Source: Turbatrix aceti | Lineage: Eukaryota; Nematoda; Chromadorea; Rhabditida; Panagrolaimidae | DNA: 64,000 nt | NCBI GenBank assembly: GCA_963969345.1 | Contig: OZ017766.1 | Coordinates: forward strand, 6,696,001 to 6,760,000 | Direction: 5' to 3' | Shown here: in pieces, positions 12,315 through 23,300 of the stretch | Numbering within the stretch: position 1 is the first letter of the stretch | Layout of the letters: the number at the start of each line of letters is the position of its first letter | Notes under the pieces: model-generated | What the model saw: the letters and a program-made list of their open reading frames with translations, nothing else | Databases searched by the model: none | What the model was told of the DNA's origin: nothing | Program-made: the position numbers and the translations under genes

Positions 12315-13959
12315 TCACCATCTGGGATGAAGCTTGACTCTGTAATCCGGAGGCGCCCTGCCGAGAATAGAAGATTCGGAAACTAGCTGTTTTTGGTTTT
12401 TTGACATTGTTACCTGAAATCAAATTCGTCTACTTCTAGGCAATATAATAAGTTTTAACGAACCCTGAATTGGTTGAAAAAGTTTGCAACAATGAGGAAC
12501 AGTTCAGCCCGTGCGAGGGCTTCTCCAGCGCAAGATCTCTTGCCGATGCCAAAAGGCATAACTTCGGACAATGGCACAAAGTTCCCGTTCTCGTCGAGGT
12601 AGCGATCAGGATTGAAAACCAACGGTTTGGGAAAAGACTTTTTCTGGTGCATTGCGGGACCGATGTGCGAGACAACGATGGTGTCTGCAGGCAGTGTGTA
12701 CTCGCCGACGGTCACCGGTTCCAGAAGTCGATGCGGGAGGTTGACAGGTAAAATGTTTGCTTGGCGCTGGGTTTCCATGATTATAGCGTTTGTGAACGGG
12801 AGTTTTGCCTTGTCAGACAACGTAACCGACTGATCGGATCCGATTTCACGATCCAACTCGGCGTGCAGTCTGTCTTGAATTTCAGGATTTGTTGCGAGAT
12901 AATAGATACCCCAGGTGACGGTTATGGACGTCGTGTGATGACCGGCGATCCATAAATCCATTGTTGTGATGATCAGTTGATTTTCACTAAAATTACAGTT
13001 TTTTTTGGAGTGCTTCCTTAATTCATAAAAAACATACGTAAAAATATCGCTCGCCGCACCCTGAAGCTTCATTTCTTTCAAAAACGCGTCTATAAAGTTT
13101 TCAGGCTCACTGTCTTCGACAAAAATTTTTTTGCGCTGTTCAACTTGTTTGGTGATGCCCTCCTTGAATGACAAAAGGTCTCCCTCCCACTGGTTCATGA
13201 CTCCACTGATTACAGGAAGATTAAACGTAAATGACGATTCAGAGAAGAGCAACGCTTGTATGATAGGGTTTCCCATGGTTTCTACGGCTTTTTCGAAGCG
13301 TTTTCTTTGTTCAAAGAATTCAACTTGACGACTTTCGTCGCTTATTCCGAAACCGTATATGATACCGTTGATAACGCTGCCAACGGTCAGGTCAATGTAG
13401 TTTTGGATATCAAGATCGTTTTCACCTGCAGATTCAATTTTAAGTTTTTGAATCATCCAGTCGACTTCGTTGAGGATTCGTTCTTGCATCACATTTTTAC
13501 CCATCCCAAAGTCGCGAAGAACCCGAAGCGTGAATCGTCTCGTTTCTCGCCAAAGATCACCGTCAGTAAAAATTACTCCATATTTCCCGCCTCTGGCCAG
13601 GTCGTGCATAATCGGGCTGTGCTTCTGTCTGCCTGAAAAGGCTTCACCGTGCTTGACAAAATATTCTTGGATTTTTTCGGCACTGCTAATCATGACCATT
13701 GGCGTGTTGCCCATCCACAAAGTGTGTATATCTCCGTAATCTTCGGCGAACTTGAAAAAACATTTGTATGGATCGTTGAACTTCATTTGCAGTGTATTTC
13801 CTATCAACGGAAGCGGAATTGGGCCTGAAATACCTTTGATAAGGTTAAAGGTGTTACAGGTAAAAAAGATTTACCTGGAGGCAAATTCCGGCGTTTCCAG
13901 TAAAAGTTGTGGAACAACACACAGAAAATTATCACAGCAAGCAGAACAACGGTCAACAT
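12315..13959 (-). CDS. Cytochrome P450, microsomal type (copy 2)
   Basis: Same four-exon structure as copy 1, shifted by 5023 bases (13959-13875, 13824-13038, 12986-12464, 12413-12315), again 497 residues. One residue differs clearly: the segment 'ESRQDEFFEQ' of copy 1 is 'ESRQVEFFEQ' here. All P450 landmarks (proline hinge, AGHHTTS, ExxR, FGIGKRSCAG) are intact, so both copies look functional. Confidence 0.92.
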
Positions 13960-14438
13960 TGTGTCAAAGTGTTTTGTTCAAATTACGGATTGCTCGATAT
14001 ATATAACTGCAGCGTTGCACAAACGTGACAAACATTTTTTATCTTTGTATGCGTGCATGACACCCGTTTGTGATCAATCTCGTCACTTTGAACACAAGAC
14101 ACAAAAAGATAACTGAAATGTTGTCTTTTGCTTTTTGTATTTTGTGTGTTGTGGCATGTGACATGTATTTATCGTAAATTTTCCAACTTTTATAGGTTTT
14201 TTTCGAACCTGATCATTCAAACGGTTAAAAAATTCTAAACAGTTAATTAATTTTCAAAAACCTGTGAGTTTCAATTCCAGTTTCTTTTTGAACTCGTTTG
14301 TCTTAATTTGTGTGTCACTTTCACTTGCAATTGTTAATCCAATTAAATTGAACCGCTTCAGTGGTTTTTTTTCTAACTTTTATTGCACGCACGTAAATTA
14401 TATTTATGCATAGTAGTTCGCGTTCGTTCCATAATTTA

Positions 14439-14852
14439 TTAGGGCCACCAAACTTTGCTATCAAGACGTTTTTCGGTGTTCCACGTGTTTTCGTCATTGA
14501 TGGCCACCTGGCTAAGGTCGTTGAGCGGCACAATATACGGCGCGATCGTGGGAAGCTTGATGGGATCAGCGTATTTCGGGCCCTTGGCAACGGGGGCCAG
14601 GAGAGGACTCTGCACCAGTGCTGCGTCTTGGTTGAAGAAATCTCCGGCGTAGTTTCGCTAAAATTGGAGATTTTTAGGGTTTTGGCATCGATGGAGAAAA
14701 AAATGTTCAAAACTCACATTTTTGTAGGGAATATTGACGGCTTTGAACACGTAAGGACTGAATTCCTGATTTCCGCCTTCTTGGCCGATAACTTCTTCTG
14801 CCAAAAGAAGGCAGAAGAAAATGAGAAAAACTTGGATACGCGGAGAGCCCAT
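14439..14852 (-). CDS. Small secreted protein, unknown function (copy 2)
   Basis: Exons 14852-14718 and 14657-14439 encode the same 117-residue signal-peptide protein as in copy 1. The acceptor of its single intron has changed from CAG to TAG, which is still usable, and the intron has a few substitutions while the coding part is unchanged. This hints at retained function in both copies. Confidence 0.7.
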
Positions 14853-14926
14853 TATCGGTGGTGTTATGTTGGTGATTGATTGGAAAATTGGCATGTGATA
14901 TTATTCATACGTAGCCAGAAGGTGTA

Positions 14927-16484
14927 CAGTAGTGGCCAAAAGTTTATGACATTGATGTTTTTTCGTTGCTACCTGAGTCAAAAGCGTGCGATCCGGTTCA
15001 AATTTTTTTTCAAAAAAGTATGCTAGTACACTGTTAAAATAAGCCACTTACTGTCCTTAAGCACAGTATATTTGTTACTGTAACGGACGATGACAATTTT
15101 CCTCAAAAGTCATTATTTTGTAATCAGTTCAGTTTTAATTTTTTATTACTTGGTAAAACGCTCTGTTATGCTTTTTAATTATTATTTTGTGTTTTTGAAG
15201 TGTTTAGAAGAAAAATTGTTTAAAGACCGCTCATGAACAGCGGTTGGGAACCATCGAAAGGGGCCGCCAACGAAGGGTACTGCGCGCATGCACGCAGATC
15301 AGTTTATCGTCGCAAGTTTGGCCGGCAATTGAACAGTAAAAATCTGCAACGTTCAAAATAATTCAATCATGGACTGATATGAGTAAAAATATTAGTTTGG
15401 GGCAGATCGTGAAAGAAATTCATCTTCAAAGGTCGCCGGTCATGTCTTCGGTGTTAGACCTCAACATCATTTGCCTTACAAAAAACCCGGGATTGAGTGT
15501 GCACTGACGTGTATCGGGTAGAATATGTTTGCCAAGACAGTAGGCAGTCCAATCAAGCTATATATCGCCATATGCAACCTTCCAGTCTCTTGGAATTCTG
15601 CCTAACATTCACTTATAACGATTTGTGAAATTCGTGTTGTATGAACGATACCGAATTCTCACAGAACCTGAGTAAAAAAAGCAAAAAGCTTCAAAATAAC
15701 ATACATTGGTTAAATAAAGCATGTAAAAACAAATTTAACACAATATGGAACCAAGTGCAATTTGTTTGTACTATGATGAGATTTCCGAAATGCTATGTTT
15801 ATTTGTCAAGCAAAATTCCAAGAGACTGGAGGGTTGCGTATAGCAATATAGAGCTTGATTAGATTGCGCATAGTCTTATCAAACATATTCTACCCGATAC
15901 ACGTCAGTACCCACTCAATCCCGGGTTTTTCGTAAGACAAATGATGTTGGGGTCTAACATCGAAGACATGACCGACGACCTTTGAAGATGAATTTCTTTC
16001 ACGATCTGCCCTAAACTAATATTTTTACTTTTCCTAGTCCATGATTGAACTTTTTTGAGTGTTGCAGATTTTTACTGTTCCATTGCCGGCCAAATTTGCG
16101 ACGATAAACTGACCCGCGCGCATGCGCGCAGTACCCTTCGTTGGCGGCCCCTTTCGAGGGCTCCCAAACGCTGTTCATGAGCGGTCTTTGAACAATCTTT
16201 CTTCTAAACACTTTGGAAACACAAAATAATAATTAAGAAGCATAACAGAGCGTTTTACCAAGTAATAAAAAATTAAAACTGAACTGATTACAAAATAATG
16301 ACTTTTGAGGAAAATTGTCATCGTCCGTTACGGTAACCAATATACTGTGCCCAAGGACAGTAAGTGGCTTATTTTAACAGTGTACTAGCATACTTTTTTG
16401 AAAAAAAATTTGAACCGGATAGCACGCTTTTGACTCAGGTAGCAGCGAAAAAACATCAATGTCATAAACTTTTGGCCACTACTG
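14927..16484. mobile_element. Long-arm foldback element, Tc1/mariner-like termini, TA target duplication
   Basis: Ends are CAGTAGTGGCCAAAAGTTTA and its inverse, a terminus typical of Tc1/mariner-type elements. Flanking TA dinucleotides lie at 14925-14926 and 16485-16486. The corresponding site in copy 1 (near 10100) has a single uninterrupted GTGTATCATG, so the empty site is visible. The inverted arms are about 670 bases each (14927 to about 15600 and about 15815 to 16484), leaving a roughly 215-base centre. No transposase is encoded; a 73-codon frame in the centre has no recognisable feature. Non-autonomous. Confidence 0.9.
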
Positions 16485-17042
16485 TATCATGTACGCGATC
16501 ACGATCACGATCGCGATCGCGTGCAACTGGTCTGTTGGACACTCCCTTGTTGACCGCGCACTTGTGGCCTGCAGAAATTACGTATAAATGTATTGCAAAC
16601 GAGATATGTAACTCTATTTCTGCAGAAAATATGTAAGTGATCAAAAAATCATTCAAATCATAGATCCAATGATTGTTTTTACACTTTTTTACACGAAAAA
16701 AGCTCGTGATAGCGTCGGCAATACATAATATGTATTATACGTTCTGTTTTCTTATCCAAGGTCAGTCAATAGCCCGAACAAGAAAAAAGCACACACCTAC
16801 ACACCTGACAGTGAAAACACTTACTTGCGCAACATCGACATCGATGTTTTGCGTTCCGAGAGGCAGACGGCGTAACTAACGTCGTCGTCGTCGTCGTTGT
16901 CGTTGTCATTGAGCCGACACCCATGCAAACTGGTTTATGATGAGGTTGTCCCCCCCCCGGAGACGTAACAAAAAAAAATAGACGCCTCCATCAGACTTGT
17001 TCCAGCCGTTAACAGCGCTTACGCTTGCTTCTTGCTACCGCC

Positions 17043-18887
17043 ATGGTCCTCCGTTTGGCGGCATTTCTCCCGCTAATACTATGTTTAATTTTTGTCTGCG
17101 CATCTGCAAAGAGACCCAATATCCTACTCGTTTTTGCCGATGATCTGGGATACTATGATTTGGATTGGAAAGATAAACTGTAAAAAAAAATTTTTTTTTT
17201 CATTTTTGAAATTTTTCAGGTATAATATTTTTTTAGGTTGTACACCCCAAATTTGAGAAAATACGCTTTTGCATCTTCTACGGTGCACCTGACAAATTCC
17301 TATGTCCTACATCTTTGCACCCCGACCAGATCATCGCTGATGACTGGGTACTATCCTTTTCGCACCGGGACCCAGGACGGAGTATTCCTGCAAATGGAAG
17401 CCAGCGGAGTTCCCCTGGATTTTCCATTTTTACCCCAGAATCTTCGAAAAATAGGATACAAAAATTACCTCATCGGTAAATGGCATCTTGGATACTGTAA
17501 ACGAGATTTTCTGCCAACTGTTCGGGGTTTTGATTATTTTTACGGGTTTTACAACGCTCAGGAAGGTTATTTTAACCATAGCTCAGGTAACTTTTCAGGT
17601 AAAAAAATTTTGAAGGGTCTGGACATTTTTAGCGCTGTTCAACAAGGCCACCGGGCACCTGCACGCAGGCCTCGACCTGTTCTCCGAGATAGAAGGCAGA
17701 CCAAGGGCCGACTGGGGCCAAGATGGGGTGTACTCGACGGTGAGTATCCTTTGTTGGTGGTTTAGGGTAAAAAAAAAAATTATTGTTGGAGGGTTTTAGC
17801 ATGTTTTTACACAAAAAACCATTCGTCTGCTCACAGATCACGACCGGAAAGACCCGTTTTTTCTCTTTCTCAGTTACCAGTCTGTGCACGCTCCCCTCCA
17901 GGTGCCAAAACAGTACCTCGCCAAATGCAACGCTCATCGCATGGACTACTTTCGATACCTTTATTGTGGTGGGTTCAAGGACATGATTGATTCGCAATTC
18001 GCGTGAGGCGTGAGAAAGTGGCTTATTTTGAGGGGTCTTTGTTTTTTTTTTGTTTTTTGAGTAGAATCCCACAAAAATGACAGCTAACAGGTTTTGCGTT
18101 GGTGGTTGAATGAATGCGAACATTCCAGGAATGCTCGTGGCAATGGATGAATCATTCGGGCAGGTCATGGAGACGTTGAAGTCCTCCGGGCTCTACAACA
18201 ATACTATCGTCATTTTTAGCAGCGATGTGGGTGGTCAAAAAAAAGTTTGTTTTTTGCATTTTTCAATTTTCAGAACGGTGGTGATCCGAAAGCTGGAGCG
18301 TCCAACGGACCCCTCAGAGGACAGAAATCGACGGTTTGGGAAGGCGGCACGCGTACGACGACCTTCATCCACTCTCCCCGACACATTTCCCAACTCGCCT
18401 ATCGCAAACAGTGAGATTTGAACCCCCTACCTGCATTCATTCTCTAACCTATCCTTGTCATAGTCTCTTTCACGTCGTCGATTGGCACGCGACCATCCTC
18501 GGCATGGCAGGCATCGACAAGACCACCTACGGCGACGGCATCAACCTGTGGCCAATGATCGTAACCGGAAACGCGACAATCAGACGCAACCAGTTTGTCT
18601 ACAACATCCAGCCACCGTTGTCTGCGCTTCGTCAGAATGATTTCAAACTTGTCTACGAAGGGTCCGTCAGTGGAAGGCCCACCGGGCGTGGTAGGCTTTT
18701 TGACCTAGCACGGGACCCCAACGAGCATACCGATGTCGCCAGAAAACATCCGAAGCTCGTCAAAGAAATGGTATCAAAGTTGTTCGCTCTCCAAAAAAGG
18801 GCGAGAAAATCTGTAAGGACACAGATAACCGAATCTGGGGCACCTGAGAAGTTTGACCATGTTTATGGCACCGGTTTTTGCAGGTGA
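17043..18887 (+). CDS. Arylsulfatase (arylsulfatase B-like), secreted/lysosomal
   Basis: Hydrolyses sulfate esters, probably on glycosaminoglycans or other glycans. Seven exons (17043-17179, 17237-17598, 17633-17739, 17800-17968, 18129-18226, 18274-18410, 18464-18887) join in phase to 477 residues. There is a signal peptide, then '[16 protein letters not shown]' with the metal-binding Asp pair at 33-34. The formylglycine site C-T-P-T-R has its Cys at residue 73. Also visible are 'IGKWHLG', 'HAPLQVP', 'SSDNGG' formed across the exon 5/6 junction, and '[16 protein letters not shown]'. All these are sulfatase hallmarks. The intron after exon 2 is only 34 bases. The stop lies in TGCAGGTGAGC, which could also be a donor site, so a further exon cannot be excluded. 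Confidence 0.9.
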
Positions 18888-19254
18888 GCGATTGTTTTGG
18901 ATCTCGATCTCGTTTGAGTCTTTCATGTGGAGTAATGAAAGCTTTATCTTGTTTATCTGAGGATTGAGGAAGGCAAATGCTCGGTAAATGGGCGGGAAGA
19001 AAGTGAAATTTTTTTTTGAAAAAAAGCGAGACCGAAAAAAAGAGGTCAAATTCGCATTAGAATTTTTACTCAAAACGGATTTTTGAAATTTTTACTTGGA
19101 ACGTTTGCGATTTTCGATTTTCGCTATAAAAAAAAAGTATAAGAAAGTTCATTTTTCAAAAAAAAGTTTGAAAAAGAGTATATTTAAAATTTCATAAAAA
19201 TGTTGCTAAATTTTGAAAAAAAAATTGGTTAAAAGTTCAAATGCGAATTTGAAC
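18888..19254. other. Intergenic, AT-rich
   Basis: Downstream of the sulfatase stop; poly-A/T runs and no supported gene. Confidence 0.4.
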
Positions 19255-19650
19255 CAGGGATGAGCGAACGTTCGTGTTTGTTCGCGAACAAATTAAATTT
19301 TTGCATTTGTGTTTGTTCGAGAACAGATTTGCTTTGTTCGAATTCGTTCGCGAACGAATATAAATTTTCCGAACAGATAAAACGAACAAAAATTTATGTA
19401 AAATCAGTTTAATGATGCCGAAATTGATGTTATTTTTTCAAAAATGACAAATAGTGCCAATTGCCTTCGGCAATAAAAAGTGTAGGAAAACTGTCACCAA
19501 AAACGTGAAAATGCATAGTACCGAAGTTTACGTTTTTATAACCAGTTTGGACAAAATTTTGTATAAATTATGCTAAAAATCTGTTCGTTGTTCGTTCGTG
19601 TTCGTTCGCGAACACTAACAAAAATGTTCGCGTTCGTTCATCCCCGCCAC
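19255..19650. mobile_element. Dispersed GTTCG-rich element, hAT-like MITE candidate
   Basis: Starts CAGGGATGAGCGAACG and ends CGTTCATCCCCG, a short imperfect inverted terminus like those of some hAT elements. Both ends are rich in TTCGTTCG. The interior closely matches a sequence present in each unit of the right-hand array (about 37371-37800, 42180-42610, 49046-49470, 60773-61200). It has no coding capacity. Assignment to hAT rests on the terminal bases only; no 8-base target duplication is obvious. Confidence 0.55.
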
Positions 19651-19844
19651 TAATTTTTTTCTCCTTCGCTCGCTTTTTTTCCAATTAAAAAAACCCAGGT
19701 AATAACATTTCATTTATTTATCGTATCGTATTGTATAGTGCGTGTGAGCAGAGCAGTGTAGTCAACTGCCCGCGGTGAAAGATCAGCGAGGTGGGTGGGT
19801 GAACGAAGGAACGGCACGAATCGAAGTCTCTTGCGGGGTGTGAA

Positions 19845-21144
19845 TCAATATTTGTGGAGGTACGTGGGAAGCGTAGGCATGATGGGGATGGGCTTGCCCT
19901 TCTCGCGATCGGGAATTGTACTGTAAGTCTCGTGCTGCGTCCAGTAATACTTGGTGTCCATCTTGAGGAAGTACCTCGAGATCGCGATGAGCACAAAGAT
20001 GAGCGGCGTCGAAGCCAGCGCTGATAGGAATGCAGCCATGTAGAGTCGTTCGACGGGGGCGATAAAGGTAGAGCAGGTATGTTCGTTGAGCTCGAGTCTC
20101 TCGGGGAGCAAATCGTTGAGAAAAGCGACCAAGTTGTTTGCGTCAAAGGAAGAAAAGTGAGCATTGACGTAGTCTTCCATGTGCTGATTCTGAGATAGCG
20201 TCTGAAGCACCGGGCAGATGGATTCGTACATGTGTGAGTAGACGAGGAAGACACTGGTCAGGACGAGGACCAGGGGGATGACGAAGAAGAGACAGACGGC
20301 GGTCCCGATGGCCCAGAGACCACAGTAGTTGGAGATGACCGAGCGATCCATCGGGTGGTAGCTGATCATGTACTGCCAGGTACCGAGACAGATGACGACA
20401 CCGGTGAGCACGCAGATGCCCGCGAAGAACAAAGACAACAGCCAGAAAACCAAAGATTGGCCCGTGTACGCTGAATCGCTTTCGAGGAATTGGAATTCGT
20501 ATCCGAGTTCTCGGACATTTTTGAACTGGGAAAGTTGCTCCATTTCGTCGACTTCGGGAGCCGCAGAGGCAGAAGAATCGTCGATGAGCACGGAATCGAG
20601 TCGGATGATGACGTGACGATCGGCTGGGGTGCCGGTAAAAGTGTAGTCAATGTTGAGTCGTTCTTCCGGAATCGGAAAACGTCCTTTTAGCGCCGAGGCT
20701 GTCAAAATCATGGATGTGACGTTGAAGCTGAGAATGAGCCAGAGAATTAGGAAACTGCACATTAGAAAGACGAATAATCCGACATTTGTTGGGTGTTTCT
20801 GAAAAAAAAATGGAATTTGGATAACAGATAAATTTACGATGAAAGAGATAACGCACATGACACACCTGGTACCGCTCGGCCCCACAGGCGCCACACACAA
20901 ATCTGCCGACGAGAAAGAGGACAAGGAGAACTGCAGCGATCCCGGCGAGGAGGATAAGCAAAACACAAGCACAGAGAAGAGTGCCCTGCGACGTGAAATA
21001 CTCTCCGATCAAATCGGTGGAAAAAAAGCTCGTCGTATTGCCGTAGATCTCGGAGAGGACATCGATGTTGTCCACCGGCTGGTAACCAATGATTCGGGAC
21101 TGAAGCGTTTCTGCCAGCGATGACAGAACCGGGTCGAAAATCAT
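19845..21144 (-). CDS. Five-pass membrane protein of unknown family (tweety/prominin-like topology)
   Basis: Two exons (21144-20866, 20798-19845) join in phase to 410 residues. Hydrophobic segments lie at about 54-82, 99-125, 208-240, 250-285 and 335-360. An extracellular-size polar region sits between the second and third, with Glu/Asp/Ser-rich sequence around '..DDSSASAAPEVDEMEQ..', and another of about 65 residues between the fourth and fifth. A Cys-rich 'CGACG' follows the first segment. The spacing resembles tweety or a shortened prominin, but I see no decisive motif. The C-terminus is short and polar, ending '..PTLPTYLHKY'. A TTTCCAG acceptor lies 9 bases before the ATG, so a 5' UTR exon or spliced leader is likely. 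Confidence 0.7.
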
Positions 21145-23300
21145 GTGTTGTTTCCTGGAAATGTGGGGGAAAATGGATTTAAAAAAAGTGTTTTATACGA
21201 TAAAAATATTTTTTTTAAAGCGAAAACGAAAATGAAAACACGGCGGTAAATTGAAAAATTGGACGCGTTTATGTTTAATTGAAAAATTGAGAGGCACAAT
21301 AAATACAACAATGAGGGCACGAGGAGGAAAGTTGAGGTGAACATGTCGATCAGGGGTACATAAATATTCCGGAACACAGGATCGTTAAATATTTAAAAAT
21401 ATTTAATTTCGACACTTCAAAGGTGTTTGAGGATTTCAATTTTTTTAAACTTTTTAATCCGTAAAATCTTGGAGAGTCAAAAATAACGAGAACAAGGTGA
21501 AAAGTTGGTTGGTTGATGAAAATCAAGCCGATAGATATGCATCATTCCAGAGGGCAGGTGTAAAGGTGTAAAGGTGTGCGTGACCCTCACTTACTCGGAT
21601 AAATATCAGATAACGCTCAAGGCTGTGTACAGTTTCAGCGTGAATTAATAACCACTAATGAATGAATGAATGAATGAATGGTAAATGGTAAACATCCAAA
21701 TAGGATGGATGGATGGACTTGAGCGATAAACAGGAGACGGTCAGCCAAAACAGCATCCGCCGGGCACAACAAAATATAACAGACGCGGAATGAATGAACG
21801 AGCGAGTGAAGAACCAATCCAATCAAGATGGTAAAAATCACCGGACCACACACACGTATTTTACACTCAGGTGAACGAACGGCAAGATGGGCTGCCAAGA
21901 CTGGCAGGCCGAGTTGACGAGCGCATCTCATCTCAATGTCACACCTGGTTTAGTCCCGTGCACATGCGTTCGTTCGTTCGTTTTCGCGGGGGAAGTATGC
22001 ACGGAATTGGGTAATTAGAACATCCACAGGCAACAAAAATACATACAACGTGCGCGGGGATGGATGGATGCGCAAAAGGCCACCGCCACCACCGCCGCTG
22101 CCGCCGCTCCAACGCATTTTTCGGCAGACAGGCGCGTAGGTGACCAAAAATGAATAACACAAGTCAAGTCAAGTTGTCTTGAAAACTCTCAAGTCCGGTA
22201 GTAGTACCAGTACTATTAACGGAAGGAAGAAGGAATGAACGAACGCGTAACGCAACGCAATTCCAATTCACGAGGCGGGGGGGGGGTATCTTATCCGATC
22301 CGGACGACGGATATGAGCAGCAACCAACCGACTGCTGCGGAAGATTCGCATCGTGACAGCTCGTGGTAATTGATAATGGATGAAATTCTGTCACGTATAT
22401 GTACAATCCACGATTTTTACCAAAGACAGACTATTCAAAGACAATTCCGATCGACACAAAATCCCATTCGATCCTGTTATGCATCGGATTTTAATTTAAA
22501 AATTCAGTTGGTCCATGTAAAAAAGTAAAAAAATGGAGAAGGACTGGATTGGAAGTTGATGAGCAACTTGGAGACTATTTTTTAATGCAAAAACAATCGC
22601 ACAAATTTGTAAAATAATTGGCTGCAAAAAAAAATTTTTTCGATTTTAAAAATTCTGGACGAAAAACAGAAAAAAAACCTGTAATTTATTTCTAAAAATT
22701 TTGTGCAAATGCGAAATTTTTTCGCGCAGAACAGGGCACGAAAATTTGTTGTACAAGTTTTACCACAAACTATCAAAACTAGCAAAGTGGTGGTCATTTG
22801 CACTCTTTTTTTTTCTTCGCGCGAACGATAAAATGAAAATACCCCATTCAAAAAGCTAGCACGAACACGAACACGGACACGGTCGGCTCTCATACCGGTC
22901 CTCTTTCTTCTCATCCTCAAAGGATAGGACCGCCTGTCTGTTTTCTGATCGCGCCCGAGGACGATGGACGATGGACGACCTGCGGCGGTCACGGCATGCG
23001 GTCAAGTCGGTCGCCGCTGCCTCTGCCCTGCCCTACCCGCGCGCGTCATTTGACAGGAGTAAGCAACAGCAACAGCAACAGCAACAGTAGCCGACAAAAA
23101 GGCACTTTATTTGATCACTTTGGAACGAACGAACGAGCGAACGAAGGAAGGAAGGAAAAAAGAAAAGGGCAGAAAAAGGGGGTTGGATCGTGGGTAGGGG
23201 GTGGAGGAAGGTAATGACCACCACCACCACCACAACCACCGTCACTGCCATCACTGCTGCCATCGCTGACTGACAAGTTGACGGTAGTGGTGGTGGTGAG
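21145..23300. other. Intergenic region with simple repeats
   Basis: Divided between the 5' side of the five-pass protein gene and the 3' side of TMEM129. It contains short microsatellites: GAAT repeats at about 21657-21680, GGAT near 21703, CGTT near 21967, CCACCG near 22080, AACAGC at about 23064-23088 and CCA at 23217-23240. No coding region is supported. Confidence 0.6.

Larger units (their letters stand above)
11258..17010. repeat. Segmental duplication, copy 2, with an inserted foldback element
   Basis: Matches 6235-10628 almost base for base. It is longer because of an insertion at 14927-16484 and has no N gap. Its right edge (..TTCCAGCCGTT) continues directly into the sulfatase gene, so copy 2 probably keeps the original right flank. 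Confidence 0.92.

Noticed and set aside
15641..15862. 73-codon frame in the centre of the Tc1-like foldback element
   Set aside because: No transposase motif (no DDE/D triad or helix-turn-helix), and partly inside the inverted arm.
22582..22992. 136-codon minus-strand frame in the intergenic region
   Set aside because: Arg-rich and Phe-rich blocks reflect short repeats and A/T-rich DNA; no splice or homology support.
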